Below the pieces are notes generated by a model. That model was given only the letters and a program-made list of their open reading frames with translations, was not told the origin of the DNA and made no database searches. A stretch of 64,000 nt of DNA, taken from the NCBI GenBank assembly GCA_015064585.1, contig SVRY01000009.1:1-64000 (forward strand), given 5' to 3'. The number at the start of each line of letters is the position of its first letter. Position 1 is the first letter of the stretch. The stretch comes from Oscillospiraceae bacterium. GTDB lineage: Bacteria > Bacillota > Clostridia > Oscillospirales > CAG-272. Positions 1-9,138 of the stretch are shown in pieces. The position numbers and the translations under genes are program-made.

Positions 1-214
1 CCCCACCACCAATATATAATTTATTGTCATATATCACCATATCCCAAGGGCTTCTTGCACGTACGCCTTTTGAGTATCTTTCAGAAGAGGGTATTCCTAA
101 TTCATCATAAGCAATTGAATCAATAGTACCAATAGTATCATGCTTTATACAAGCGGTCAAACTAATAAGAGCAACACAACATATAATTAATGCTAACCAA
201 TAATTAGACTTCAT
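1..214 (-). CDS. Partial lipoprotein, N-terminus only, runs off the left window edge
   Basis: Reverse-strand translation from ATG at 214: MKSNYWLALIICCVALISLTACIKHDTIGTIDSIAYDELGIPSSERYSKGVRARSPWDMVIYDNKLYIGGG. Signal peptide with LTAC lipobox; absent from ORF track because it is open at the edge. Confidence 0.8.
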   Translation of the reverse strand, partial: MKSNYWLALIICCVALISLTACIKHDTIGTIDSIAYDELGIPSSERYSKGVRARSPWDMVIYDNKLYIGGG

Positions 215-442
215 ATTTTTTACATCCTTCGTAAATACTTGTTATCACATAAAAACTATGCTTACCCACACAAATCTTACTTAATAAAGAATTGTATTGA
301 AGCCATAATATCAAAATAAGCATTTATAAGGTTTTATCCTAATAAATAGTGATAAACTTCCTTAAAATTATAATAATATAATTTGAAGATTGGAACAGAA
401 TTGGCTAAAATATTTGTTGCGCATATACTTTTTGTTATATCT

Positions 443-961
443 TTAGCTAAGAATATATCTTTCTTCTTTGATATTTAAAAGCCCGCTGTCCTTTTGGACT
501 CCATCAGCCACAAAACCGCATTTTTCATAAAAGGCTTTTGCTCTGAAATTTTCGGTAAGCACCCACAACGAAACGGCGTTGTATCCTCTTTGCGATATCA
601 TGGCTTTGATCTCTTCCATGGTGCGTCTGCCAAAGCCCTTTCCGATATAGTCGGGAGTCAAATATAAGCCTACCAGTTCATATACGGTTTTGGCAAGATC
701 TGCATCACGTGCAGGCATGACTGTGAAAAAACCGATAATCGTATCGTCAAGCGTGATTACATAGTGCATATCACGATTGTTTTCCAGCATTTTTGTCCAT
801 ATTGCAGGACGGTTTGCGTTGTATTTTTCAAGAATCTCCGTGGGTACGCAGTTGCTATAAGCAAATACCCACGATTCAGTATGTATTTCGGCACATCGTA
901 TCGCATCGGCAGGTGCGGCAAGTCGAATTCTAAATTCCATCTCTCGATTTCCTATTATCAA
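443..961 (-). CDS. GNAT family N-acetyltransferase
   Basis: GNAT-like core (YVITLDDTIIGFFTV...LYLTPDYIGKGFGRRTMEEI...VSLWVLTENFRAKAFYEKCGF). Confidence 0.9.
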   Translation of the reverse strand: MIIGNREMEFRIRLAAPADAIRCAEIHTESWVFAYSNCVPTEILEKYNANRPAIWTKMLENNRDMHYVITLDDTIIGFFTVMPARDADLAKTVYELVGLYLTPDYIGKGFGRRTMEEIKAMISQRGYNAVSLWVLTENFRAKAFYEKCGFVADGVQKDSGLLNIKEERYILS

Positions 962-1485
962 AATATTTTATATTTCTTTGAAATCTTATCAAGCGCTCCG
1001 TAAAGCGGAATGCCGCCGCCATAGCAGACGATGGCTTGTCCGATACATACCGAAAGGGCATAGAGGGCAAGCACCGGCAGAGCATGGGTGGCACCGAGGA
1101 AAGAGTGCATACCGTAGCCGTAGTACAGGATCAGCGGCACAGCAAGGGCGTTGCAAAGCACCGCGGGCAGCGGCATGAAAAGTAAAGCCAGTCTTTTGTT
1201 TTGGATGTGTTTTGCGATATAATAGGTTAAAATGGCGGCAACCAGTGTCGCAAAGGAGCCGAAAACGGCATCGATCACGTTTCCCGCAATCAGATTGGCA
1301 AAGGCACATCCAAATGTAAGCCCCGGAATGGCAGCGGCGGTGAAAGCGGGCAGGATACACATGATCTCAGAAAGGCGCACCTGAATGGCAAGGGAAGAAA
1401 ATTCCCAAAGCATAAAAGTCAGTAGGGCGTACAGCGCGGCAATGATTGCCGCCTGCACATAAAAACGGGTTTTGGGGCGGAACAT
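958..1485 (-). CDS. queT: QueT family (queuosine precursor) ECF transporter S component
   Basis: Multi-TM protein with QueT-like motifs (RLSEIMCILPAFTAAAIPGLTFGC..ANL); preceded by a preQ1-I-like riboswitch. Confidence 0.85.
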   Translation of the reverse strand: MFRPKTRFYVQAAIIAALYALLTFMLWEFSSLAIQVRLSEIMCILPAFTAAAIPGLTFGCAFANLIAGNVIDAVFGSFATLVAAILTYYIAKHIQNKRLALLFMPLPAVLCNALAVPLILYYGYGMHSFLGATHALPVLALYALSVCIGQAIVCYGGGIPLYGALDKISKKYKIF

Positions 1486-1493
1486 AATTTTAT

Positions 1494-1535
1494 CTCCTTA
1501 GTTTTGTTTTAGGTGAGGATGGTTGCGAACTCACC
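1494..1535 (-). promoter_or_regulatory. preQ1-I riboswitch candidate
   Basis: Transcript-strand sequence GGUGAGUUCGCAACCAUCCUCACCUAAAACAAAACUAAGGAG: 6-bp P1 hairpin, A-rich tail and pseudoknot-competent CUAAGG at the SD, directly upstream of queT. Confidence 0.8.
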
Positions 1536-1554
1536 GTTATTTATGTGAAAGTGA

Positions 1555-2040
1555 TCACTCGCTTCGCATATTTTTGCTGTAACGCTCGATATCGCGGTTT
1601 GCCTGCCGTTTGGCATCGCTTTCCCGCTTATCGTATAACTTTTTACCGCGGCATAGCCCTATTTCAATTTTTACGCGGGACCCTGAAAAGTACAGGCTGA
1701 CAGGCACAAGGGTATATCCCTTTTGCCCCACAAGGCCGTGCAGTTTCAGAATCTCCTTCTTGTGCATCAGCAGCCGGCGGTCGCGCAGAGGATCGCGGTT
1801 GAAAATATTACCTTTTTCATAGGGACTGATATGCATACCGCAAACGAAAAGCTCGCCCTTTTCAATGTAGCAGTAGCTGTCTTTTAGGTTCACGCCTCCC
1901 AGGCGCAGAGACTTTACCTCGGTGCCCAGCAGTTCAATACCTGCTTCATAAGTTTCATCTACGAAAAAGTCGTGATAAGCTTTTTTGTTGTTTGCAATGG
2001 TTTTTTTTGGTTGATTGCTCACTCCGTTGTTTCCTTTCAA
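1555..2040 (-). CDS. smpB: SsrA-binding protein SmpB
   Basis: [39 protein letters not shown]...[14 protein letters not shown]. Confidence 0.96.
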   Translation of the reverse strand: MKGNNGVSNQPKKTIANNKKAYHDFFVDETYEAGIELLGTEVKSLRLGGVNLKDSYCYIEKGELFVCGMHISPYEKGNIFNRDPLRDRRLLMHKKEILKLHGLVGQKGYTLVPVSLYFSGSRVKIEIGLCRGKKLYDKRESDAKRQANRDIERYSKNMRSE

Positions 2041-2918
2041 AGATGTTCGTTATCATCAAAGCCCAGTCCCGCTACCTCGGAAGCATCTCCGAATATGATG
2101 AATGCGTTGGGATCGATTTCTTTGACGGTATTTTTAAGTTTCCATACTTCTCTTGGGCGAATAGCACACATCAGCGTATAGCCGCGGTTTTTGGTATACC
2201 AGCCTGTGGAGTCCAGCATGGTAATACCGCGTTCCAATTCATCGGTCAATGCTTTTGCCACCTCTTCGTGCTTTCCGGAGCAGATGAATGCAATCTTGCC
2301 GCGGTCAAAGCCTACCGTGATATAGTCAAGGATCAGGGTTTCCGCAATGATGGTGATGACCGAATACAGAATGATCATAATATTGTCCAGAATAAATGCC
2401 GAAGCCAGTACAACGATGCCGTCAAACACCATGAGGATCTTTCCGTAAGGGATGTGCTTGAGCTTTCTGCGCAGCAGTATGACTGCCATATCGGATCCGC
2501 CTGTGTTAAAGCCGCGGCTGAGCAGCAGTGCAATGGCAATGCCGACACATATACCGCCGAAGATACCGCTGATTAAGGGATCTGTGGAAATAATGGGAAG
2601 CTCTATTTCGATCATGATCCAATTTAATATGTCAATGATAACGGAGGTACATGCGATTCCCGAAAGTGTCTTTACCACGAATTTGGTGCCGATAACCTTC
2701 CAACAGATAAGTAAAAGCGGAATATTCATAAGCAGTATGCCGGTACCGATGGGAAAGGCGGGAATGATCGCATTGATCACGGTGGCAATACCGGTCAGCC
2801 CTCCGATAATGATCGTGTGCGGTTCTAAAAACATATTGATGCCGACAGCGTACAATATGGATGCGGCAAGTACGTATACAATATCAGTAATCAGATTTTT
2901 AACTTGCGTGTTTTTCAA
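2037..2918 (-). CDS. YitT family membrane protein (DUF161/DUF2179)
   Basis: [42 protein letters not shown]-terminal DUF2179-like region. Confidence 0.9.
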   Translation of the reverse strand: MKNTQVKNLITDIVYVLAASILYAVGINMFLEPHTIIIGGLTGIATVINAIIPAFPIGTGILLMNIPLLLICWKVIGTKFVVKTLSGIACTSVIIDILNWIMIEIELPIISTDPLISGIFGGICVGIAIALLLSRGFNTGGSDMAVILLRRKLKHIPYGKILMVFDGIVVLASAFILDNIMIILYSVITIIAETLILDYITVGFDRGKIAFICSGKHEEVAKALTDELERGITMLDSTGWYTKNRGYTLMCAIRPREVWKLKNTVKEIDPNAFIIFGDASEVAGLGFDDNEHL

Positions 2919-3010
2919 TTATAACGCCTCCCAAACTTTAATATAGTGATTGTAGCACAAAATTTCCGTTTTTTCAAGAGGATGTTTCCTTTATTACCAG
3001 ACATTTTGCA

Positions 3011-3039
3011 TTGAAAACTGACAACCACTTTGGTATAAT
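3011..3039 (+). promoter_or_regulatory. Sigma-A type promoter for the CAP-domain gene
   Basis: TTGAAA (3011-3016), 17-bp spacer, TATAAT (3034-3039). Confidence 0.6.
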
Positions 3040-3071
3040 ACGCATGTAGAAACAAGAAAGGAGATACGGCA

Positions 3072-3740
3072 ATGAAAAAATTTATTGCACTGCTTCTTAG
3101 TTTAGTCATCATGGTTCCTGTACTCGGCGTCGGTGTGTATGCAGAAGAAAATAAGTGTGAAGAGGTTGCGTTTTCGCTCATTCGATTCGCAGTTGAGAAA
3201 AACCGAAATGTAAAAAACTTACTTGCCAAATTGGGTGTGTATATTGGAAACATGGAAGAAACAATACCCGAGGCAGGGGGGAATAACAACTCGCAGCGTC
3301 CGAGCGATAAGCAGGAATCCTTGCCGAATCAAGAATCGGAGAATGAAAAAGCAGAAAACAGTACCGTTTCTGATTTTGAAAAAAAGGTTGTGGAGCTTGT
3401 CAACATAGAGCGTGCTAAATATGGTCTGAAGCCCTTAACGCTCAGTGTCAAGCTGTCTGACGGTGCCAGATTAAAGAGTAAGGACATGCATGACAAAAAA
3501 TACTTTTCTCATACCAGTCCCACTTATGGTTCACCGTTTGATATGATGAAATCGCTTGGTATTACCTACCGCACAGCCGGAGAAAACATTGCCATGGGTT
3601 ATCATAGCCCTGAGGCTGTGGTTGAAGCATGGATGAACTCAGAAGGGCACCGTGCTAACATTTTGAAGGCATCTTATACTGAGATCGGGGTAGGTTACAT
3701 AGCGGATGGCGGTTACTTTACCCAGTGGTTCAGAGGTTAA
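3072..3740 (+). CDS. Secreted CAP/SCP (YkwD-like) domain protein
   Basis: Signal peptide; VELVNIERAKYGLKPLTLS...HTSPTYGSPFDMM..GENIAMGYHSPEAVVEAWMNSEGHRANIL. Confidence 0.92.
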   Translation: MKKFIALLLSLVIMVPVLGVGVYAEENKCEEVAFSLIRFAVEKNRNVKNLLAKLGVYIGNMEETIPEAGGNNNSQRPSDKQESLPNQESENEKAENSTVSDFEKKVVELVNIERAKYGLKPLTLSVKLSDGARLKSKDMHDKKYFSHTSPTYGSPFDMMKSLGITYRTAGENIAMGYHSPEAVVEAWMNSEGHRANILKASYTEIGVGYIADGGYFTQWFRG

Positions 3741-3792
3741 ACAAAAAAGGGCAGATCATCATTTCTGTCCTTTTTTATTGGATATGATGCTC

Positions 3793-3821
3793 TTGACAAG
3801 ATAATGAACGTATGATATAAT
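3793..3821 (+). promoter_or_regulatory. Consensus sigma-A promoter
   Basis: TTGACA (3793-3798), 17-bp spacer, TATAAT (3816-3821). Confidence 0.75.
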
Positions 3822-3845
3822 CATGTTGCATCGGGGGAGACACCC

Positions 3846-5024
3846 ATGAATAAAAACGAAGCTGCACATAACAGAAGGGGAAAGACACCCATGACAAAAA
3901 ACATTACTGTCCTTGATGACAGCGGAAATGTATTAGGACAGACCTTTCCAAAAAGAGCCAAAGGTCTTGTAAAAAAAGGCAGGGCGCGCTACAAAGATGA
4001 GCACACCTTGTGCCTTGTCGCGTGTCCGCCGAGTGATACTACTTTGGAGGAACACAATATGAATAATATCGATCATAAAAATATCAATGCAAGCGTTGAT
4101 GTAGACGTTAACGTAGATGTCAATGTAAGCGCAGAACCCGAGACCGTTACGGTAAAACTACTCAGATACGCAAACGGTATGGAAAACTGGCATGGGGAAG
4201 TGCAAATTTTGCTTGCCCCACAGTATGAGAATGGCAAAAACGTCGTTGCTGTGTACTCTACGAAAGTGGAATATACACTTACGATCGTTGACTGCTATGA
4301 CAAAGAAAAAACCATCCGCTTGAAGCCGTCTACCGTTTATGCAGAGGGCGTTTCCAGAGGGCTTTCCTTCGTTCGCTTTACTCCTTGCGTGGCTGAGGGT
4401 GAAAATCGTTGGATCCCAGAGCAAAACAAATCCTATTGGGTTCGGTTTTCTGCCATTGGAACCGACGGGAAGCTATACGTTTCGGAAAATGAGAGGGAGA
4501 TCATTTTAAAAGCGCCTCCCATGCTGAACGGCAGATGGATTACCACCGGTAATGAAGCACCTGTTTCAATGGGTGGTCGTCTGCCGATACCAAAGACAGG
4601 CTCCACTTCTAAAAATGAGGATTTAGAAAGCCTCATTGAGGATCTGCAATCTCAAATTGTCGATTTAGGATGTCAGATTGAAGACTTAGTAGATCAGATT
4701 GATGACCTTGAAGATCAGATATCCGATTTGACGGATGAAAATGAAGATTTGAAAGAAGCGCTTTCAGAACACCCCGAGCGCAGTGAGCGTTCTGAAGCGA
4801 AACGTACCAAGGGGATCGATAATCAATCTCTCTGGAAGCTGCTGGAGCTTGAGCAGTCCATTACTAATCAGCAAAACGAGGCAATTTCAGCACTGTTAAA
4901 ACCAACGACAGCGGAAGAAAATCTTGCTTATGCCAAGGTACTGACTTCAGTTACAAATGCTTTTGAGGAACAGCGTCAAAAGATAAGAGAGCAGTATAAG
5001 GTTGTTTTGGGTAACAACGAATAA
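3846..5024 (+). CDS. Hypothetical protein: short PLMP/RRXRR-like N-terminal motif, beta-rich middle, acidic coiled coil
   Basis: ITVLDDSGNVLGQTFPKRAKGLVKKGRARYKDEHTLCL; later IVDLGCQIEDLVDQIDDLEDQISDLTDENEDL. Start at 3846 or 3891. Confidence 0.75.
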   Translation: MNKNEAAHNRRGKTPMTKNITVLDDSGNVLGQTFPKRAKGLVKKGRARYKDEHTLCLVACPPSDTTLEEHNMNNIDHKNINASVDVDVNVDVNVSAEPETVTVKLLRYANGMENWHGEVQILLAPQYENGKNVVAVYSTKVEYTLTIVDCYDKEKTIRLKPSTVYAEGVSRGLSFVRFTPCVAEGENRWIPEQNKSYWVRFSAIGTDGKLYVSENEREIILKAPPMLNGRWITTGNEAPVSMGGRLPIPKTGSTSKNEDLESLIEDLQSQIVDLGCQIEDLVDQIDDLEDQISDLTDENEDLKEALSEHPERSERSEAKRTKGIDNQSLWKLLELEQSITNQQNEAISALLKPTTAEENLAYAKVLTSVTNAFEEQRQKIREQYKVVLGNNE

Positions 5025-5036
5025 TTTTTTACAAAC

Positions 5037-5072
5037 AAAAATCCGATAGTCTGTAATGACCGTCGGATTTTT
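5037..5072. terminator. Bidirectional terminator hairpin between convergent genes
   Basis: AAAAATCCGA / TCGGATTTTT inverted repeat. Confidence 0.75.
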
Positions 5073-5077
5073 CATGT

Positions 5078-6451
5078 TCAGATATATTTCAGTGCTTCAA
5101 ACAAGCTCTTCACGCCGATGATACTTACATCGTAGTCGGTGGTGCGGAGCTTTTTGTAATTGGTATAGGGCATGATGATGGTCTTAAAGCCAAGTCTGAC
5201 AGCCTCCTTGATGCGCAGGTCGCAGTCCGAAACACCTCTGCATTCGCCCGAAAGACCGATTTCTCCAAAGGCGATGAGATCATCAGACAAGGGACGGTCC
5301 TTGATGGCGGAGATCAAAGAAAGACAGCAGGGAAGATCGCTGGCAGGCTCGTCGGGTCGAAGGCCCCCTGCCACGTTCAGATATACGTCATGGGTGGAAA
5401 ACTTCAGCCCGAGCCGCCGTTCCAGTACGGCAAGCAGTAGCCACAGACGGTTGTAGTCCACACCGTTTGATGTACGCTTGGGTGCGGCATAGGTGGTAGG
5501 TGCGGAAAGTGCTTGGATCTCGGCAATCATGGGGCGCGTTCCTTCCACAAGGCAGGCGGCGCAGTTTCCCGAAACACCGATAGGTCTGCCTTCCAGTAGC
5601 AGTTCGGAAGGATTGGTGACTTGTATTAATCCTTTGTCGGTCATTTCGAACACGCCAATTTCGTTTGTGGAGCCGTAACGGTTTTTGGAAGCGCGGATGA
5701 TGCGGAAGGAGGATTGACGGTCACCTTCGAAACAAAGAACGGCATCTACCATGTGTTCCAGTACTTTCGGTCCTGCAATACCGCCCTCTTTGTTCACGTG
5801 TCCCACAATGATAACCGATATTCCCTCACTTTTTGCTTTGGCGATCAGTTTTAGGGTGCATTCACGTACCTGGCTGACTGTACCGGGAGCAGAGGAAACA
5901 CCTGCATCCGAAAGGGTCTGAATGGAGTCAACGATCAAAAACGCAGGATGCAGTCTGTCGCATTCGGCAAGGATCCTCTCCACATCGGTTTCGGTCATTA
6001 CAAAGAGATTTTTACAGGAAACGCCCAAGCGTTTAGCTCTATAATGTAGCTGCAAGCGTGATTCTTCTCCCGAGGTGTACAGAACCTTGGAGATCTTACC
6101 GTCGCATTCGGTAAGTGCCGTGGAGATCTGCAAAAGAAGGGTTGACTTGCCAATGCCGGGCTCGCCTGCCAAAAGTACAACAGAACCATGTACAAAGCCA
6201 CCGCCAAGTACACGGTCAAGCTCGGTCATGCCGCTGTGATTGCGCATGTAGTCGGGAAGGGAAAGCTCTGTAAAGGGAAGGGCTTCTTCACTTTTGGCAA
6301 TTAAAGACTTCCTGCCTTTTTCTTTGCCTGTGGATACGGTTTCTTCTGTCTCTTCCAGCGTATTCCACTCGCCGCAGCCGGGACATTTCCCCAGCCATTT
6401 GGCACTTTGGTATCCGCATTCACTGCATATATAAACGGTTTTTACTTTCAT
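5078..6451 (-). CDS. radA: DNA repair protein RadA
   Basis: CSECGYQSAKWLGKCPGCGEWNT zinc motif, GEPGIGKST Walker A, KNRYGSTNEIGVFEM, C-terminal Lon-like domain. Confidence 0.97.
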   Translation of the reverse strand: MKVKTVYICSECGYQSAKWLGKCPGCGEWNTLEETEETVSTGKEKGRKSLIAKSEEALPFTELSLPDYMRNHSGMTELDRVLGGGFVHGSVVLLAGEPGIGKSTLLLQISTALTECDGKISKVLYTSGEESRLQLHYRAKRLGVSCKNLFVMTETDVERILAECDRLHPAFLIVDSIQTLSDAGVSSAPGTVSQVRECTLKLIAKAKSEGISVIIVGHVNKEGGIAGPKVLEHMVDAVLCFEGDRQSSFRIIRASKNRYGSTNEIGVFEMTDKGLIQVTNPSELLLEGRPIGVSGNCAACLVEGTRPMIAEIQALSAPTTYAAPKRTSNGVDYNRLWLLLAVLERRLGLKFSTHDVYLNVAGGLRPDEPASDLPCCLSLISAIKDRPLSDDLIAFGEIGLSGECRGVSDCDLRIKEAVRLGFKTIIMPYTNYKKLRTTDYDVSIIGVKSLFEALKYI

Positions 6452-6471
6452 TTTTACTTCCTCGTATGTTA

Positions 6472-7203
6472 TTATACGCCAAGATCCGCCTGCCTTGTTT
6501 CAATCAGCGATGCGGCGACCAAAAGCGCGATTTTTTTCTGATAATCAGAGGTTTGCAACAAAGCTGCTTCCTCGGGGTTGGATACAAAACCACACTCTAC
6601 AAGGATGCAGGGGTTTTGAATGCGGTTAAGCAAATAAATGTTGCTGCTTCCGTTTTTAACTTCACGGTTATTATCGGCTTGCAAATAGTTTTTTACAAGT
6701 TGATGCAAAACTGTGGCAAGCGTCATGCTTTGCGGATGATTGGGAGAATAAAAGAGCTGAATCCCTTTGCAGTAGTCCTGCGGAAATTTATTCATATGGA
6801 TACTGATGTAGTACGCATCGGGATCGTTTGCTGCCATATCGACCCTTGCTCTGAGATCTTCTTGTTTTTTGTGTCCTGCTTCACCGCCGCCCAGCATGAC
6901 ATCCTCGGTTCTGGTTTCGGTTACAGTAAAACCTGTGCAGGTAAGCATATCCGAAAGAATGTCACAAACATTGAGATTCAGTTCTTTTTCCAAAATACCG
7001 TCGATCCCAACTGCGCCGCTGTCTTCGCCGCCGTGTCCCGGATCGAGGATTACGGATTTTTTCGTCAGTGTCTTATTGACAGCCAACGGCTCCTGTGGTA
7101 CAATATCGTCGGATGCTGTATGAAACATAAACATGGCACACATCACAAAGCAGAGAGCAAAGCATCCCACCTGAAAGCAAATACTTAAAACTTGTTTTCT
7201 CAA
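6472..7203 (-). CDS. N-acetylmuramoyl-L-alanine amidase (CwlD-like, Amidase_3)
   Basis: VILDPGHGGEDSGAVGIDGILEKELNLNV...SIHMNKF...ILVECGFVSNPEEA. Confidence 0.93.
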   Translation of the reverse strand: MRKQVLSICFQVGCFALCFVMCAMFMFHTASDDIVPQEPLAVNKTLTKKSVILDPGHGGEDSGAVGIDGILEKELNLNVCDILSDMLTCTGFTVTETRTEDVMLGGGEAGHKKQEDLRARVDMAANDPDAYYISIHMNKFPQDYCKGIQLFYSPNHPQSMTLATVLHQLVKNYLQADNNREVKNGSSNIYLLNRIQNPCILVECGFVSNPEEAALLQTSDYQKKIALLVAASLIETRQADLGV

Positions 7204-7270
7204 AAAAACTCACCGCCAATATACTGATTTGCATCATATATATGCGGTGGTGAGTTCGTTTTATGCCATA

Positions 7271-7828
7271 TTACTTTTTATTCAGTCCGTAGAGATAACC
7301 CAGCGTGCAGGCAGCAATCGAAGGAATAATAAAGATCAAAAGCCAGAGAGGATTTCCCCTTTGACCCATGTAGTCTAAGATGCCGATATACATACTGTGG
7401 ATCAGATTATAGATTGTTTCACACACAGAGCAGATAGAGGCGGCAAATGCAGGAGCAGGAGTTACGCCTTGGGCGGGGGGTTGCGTAAAGGGTACATTGG
7501 TAATAAACAGCTTGGAAATGATTGCCAGTACGGCAAGGGCGATATTTAGGGAGTTTGCCCAGAGGGAAAGAATAGTGCAACGCCAAGGATCACGCTGCAT
7601 TCTGCCCGCATCCACGCGGATTTTGTCGCTTTTTCCCAGCTCGCTTGATAAATAGAAAAGAAGATACATATAAAAGAAAACCGTAAATAGGCTGGCTGCC
7701 AGTACAATACCCGGTTTATTGGCACTGAATCCCGCCATGGTAACGAGAATTCCAAAAAAAGTCATGCCTGCTTGATTGGCGATCATTTTACGAATGACCG
7801 CGCCATTTGTAGTTTCAGTATTTACCAT
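7271..7828 (-). CDS. Hypothetical multi-TM membrane protein
   Basis: 185-aa ORF with several hydrophobic segments; family not recognised. Confidence 0.65.
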   Translation of the reverse strand: MVNTETTNGAVIRKMIANQAGMTFFGILVTMAGFSANKPGIVLAASLFTVFFYMYLLFYLSSELGKSDKIRVDAGRMQRDPWRCTILSLWANSLNIALAVLAIISKLFITNVPFTQPPAQGVTPAPAFAASICSVCETIYNLIHSMYIGILDYMGQRGNPLWLLIFIIPSIAACTLGYLYGLNKK

Positions 7829-7950
7829 TTGTGTTTTCCTCTTTGGTTAAAACTTTGTGCCTAACATTTTAAATGATTTTTCTCAAAATTACAAGTGCTT
7901 TTTTAAAAATATTTGAAAGTTTACAGTTTATTCATTGAAAGGAGGAAGAA

Positions 7951-8949
7951 ATGTCAAAATTAGATGACATCGTATTCCCTGAAATCGTAAATCGTTTCAG
8001 CAATTATCAAAATCATATGAATCGTTCGCCCGCAACCATCAACCAGTACCGTATGGATCTGATGCTGTTTATCAAATATCAGATTGCCAAAAGGAACAAA
8101 CTGCCGTTATCGGGTGATGAATTTAACAGTATTTCCATTGAGAACGCCGATATCCGCTTCTTTCGTGAGATAACTTCCAATGATATTTACGATTTCATGC
8201 TGTTTGTCACAAACGAGAGAGGCAACAGTGCAGGCGCACGCGCCCGTAAACTCTCGGCTTTGAAGGTGTTCTATAAATACCTAGTATTCGTGACAAAAGA
8301 AACAGACTATAATCCCACCGAAGCCATTTCTGCACCCACGGTAAAACAGCGTTTACCAAAGTATTTAACACTGGATGAATCGCTTGTCCTATTGGATACC
8401 GTAAGAGCGGACGAAGCCAATCCCCACCGCATACGCGATTTTGCTATTATTACGCTGTTTCTCAATTGCGGTATGCGGTTAGCCGAACTTTGCGGGATCA
8501 GTTTGCATGATATTGATCCCAAACTGCAATCCATGCGGGTTGTCGGAAAGGGAAGCAAGGAACGCATTGTCTATTTGAACGCTGCCTGCAGAGAAGCACT
8601 TTCGGAATACTTGGAATTGCGCAAAGGGATGCAGGATATCAAGGATAAAAACGCGCTGTTTGTCAGTCGCCTTGGTAAACGCATCAGCAATAAAACGGTG
8701 CAGTATATCGTTTACCGATACTTAGAACAGTCCGGACTTGGCTACCGCAAGCTTTCAGTACACAAGCTGCGCCATACGGCCGCAACACTCATGTATCAAT
8801 CAGGAAAGGTGGATGTGCGAGTCCTTAAAGACATTTTGGGTCATGAGCAACTCAACACGACTCAGATCTATACCCATGTATCTGACGCTCAAATGCAAAA
8901 TGCCATGGAAAACAATCCGCTATCCCGAGAAAAGAAAGGTAAAAAATAG
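7951..8949 (+). CDS. XerC/XerD-like tyrosine recombinase
   Basis: Catalytic R..H-x-x-R..Y pattern: NCGMRLAELCGI, HKLRHTAATLMYQSG, LGHEQLNTTQIYTHV. Confidence 0.93.
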   Translation: MSKLDDIVFPEIVNRFSNYQNHMNRSPATINQYRMDLMLFIKYQIAKRNKLPLSGDEFNSISIENADIRFFREITSNDIYDFMLFVTNERGNSAGARARKLSALKVFYKYLVFVTKETDYNPTEAISAPTVKQRLPKYLTLDESLVLLDTVRADEANPHRIRDFAIITLFLNCGMRLAELCGISLHDIDPKLQSMRVVGKGSKERIVYLNAACREALSEYLELRKGMQDIKDKNALFVSRLGKRISNKTVQYIVYRYLEQSGLGYRKLSVHKLRHTAATLMYQSGKVDVRVLKDILGHEQLNTTQIYTHVSDAQMQNAMENNPLSREKKGKK

Positions 8950-8958
8950 AAAAAACGC

Positions 8959-8987
8959 TTGACAAATGATGTTGGCTATGCTAGAAT
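8959..8987 (+). promoter_or_regulatory. tRNA-Val promoter
   Basis: TTGACA (8959-8964), 17-bp spacer, TAGAAT (8982-8987). Confidence 0.7.
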
Positions 8988-8999
8988 ATTATCCACAAC

Positions 9000-9076
9000 G
9001 GAGGCATAGCTCAGCTGGTTAGAGCGTTCGGTTCACATCCGAGAGGTCTTGGGTTCGAGTCCCCATGTCTCCACCA
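9000..9076 (+). tRNA. tRNA-Val (anticodon CAC), CCA encoded
   Basis: Cloverleaf folded by hand: acceptor GGAGGCA/TGTCTCC, D-arm GCTC/GAGC, anticodon loop TTCACAT, T-loop TTCGAGT, ACCA end; one T-stem mismatch. Confidence 0.9.
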
Positions 9077-9119
9077 TAAATCAAAAGGGAAACAGATCGC
9101 TGTTTCCCTTTTGATTTAT
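9076..9119 (+). terminator. Perfect 20-bp stem hairpin downstream of tRNA-Val
   Basis: ATAAATCAAAAGGGAAACAG-ATCG-CTGTTTCCCTTTTGATTTAT. Confidence 0.8.
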
Positions 9120-9138
9120 AAATGGATATCCATGACTT

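Noticed and set aside
3846-5024. IscB/Cas9-ancestor-type nuclease
   Set aside because: Only the short N-terminal motif resembles IscB; no RuvC, HNH or omega RNA evidence.
7951-9119. XerC-like gene next to tRNA-Val read as an active integrative element
   Set aside because: No excisionase, cargo, relaxase or duplicated tRNA 3' end was found; the recombinase may be a housekeeping Xer protein.
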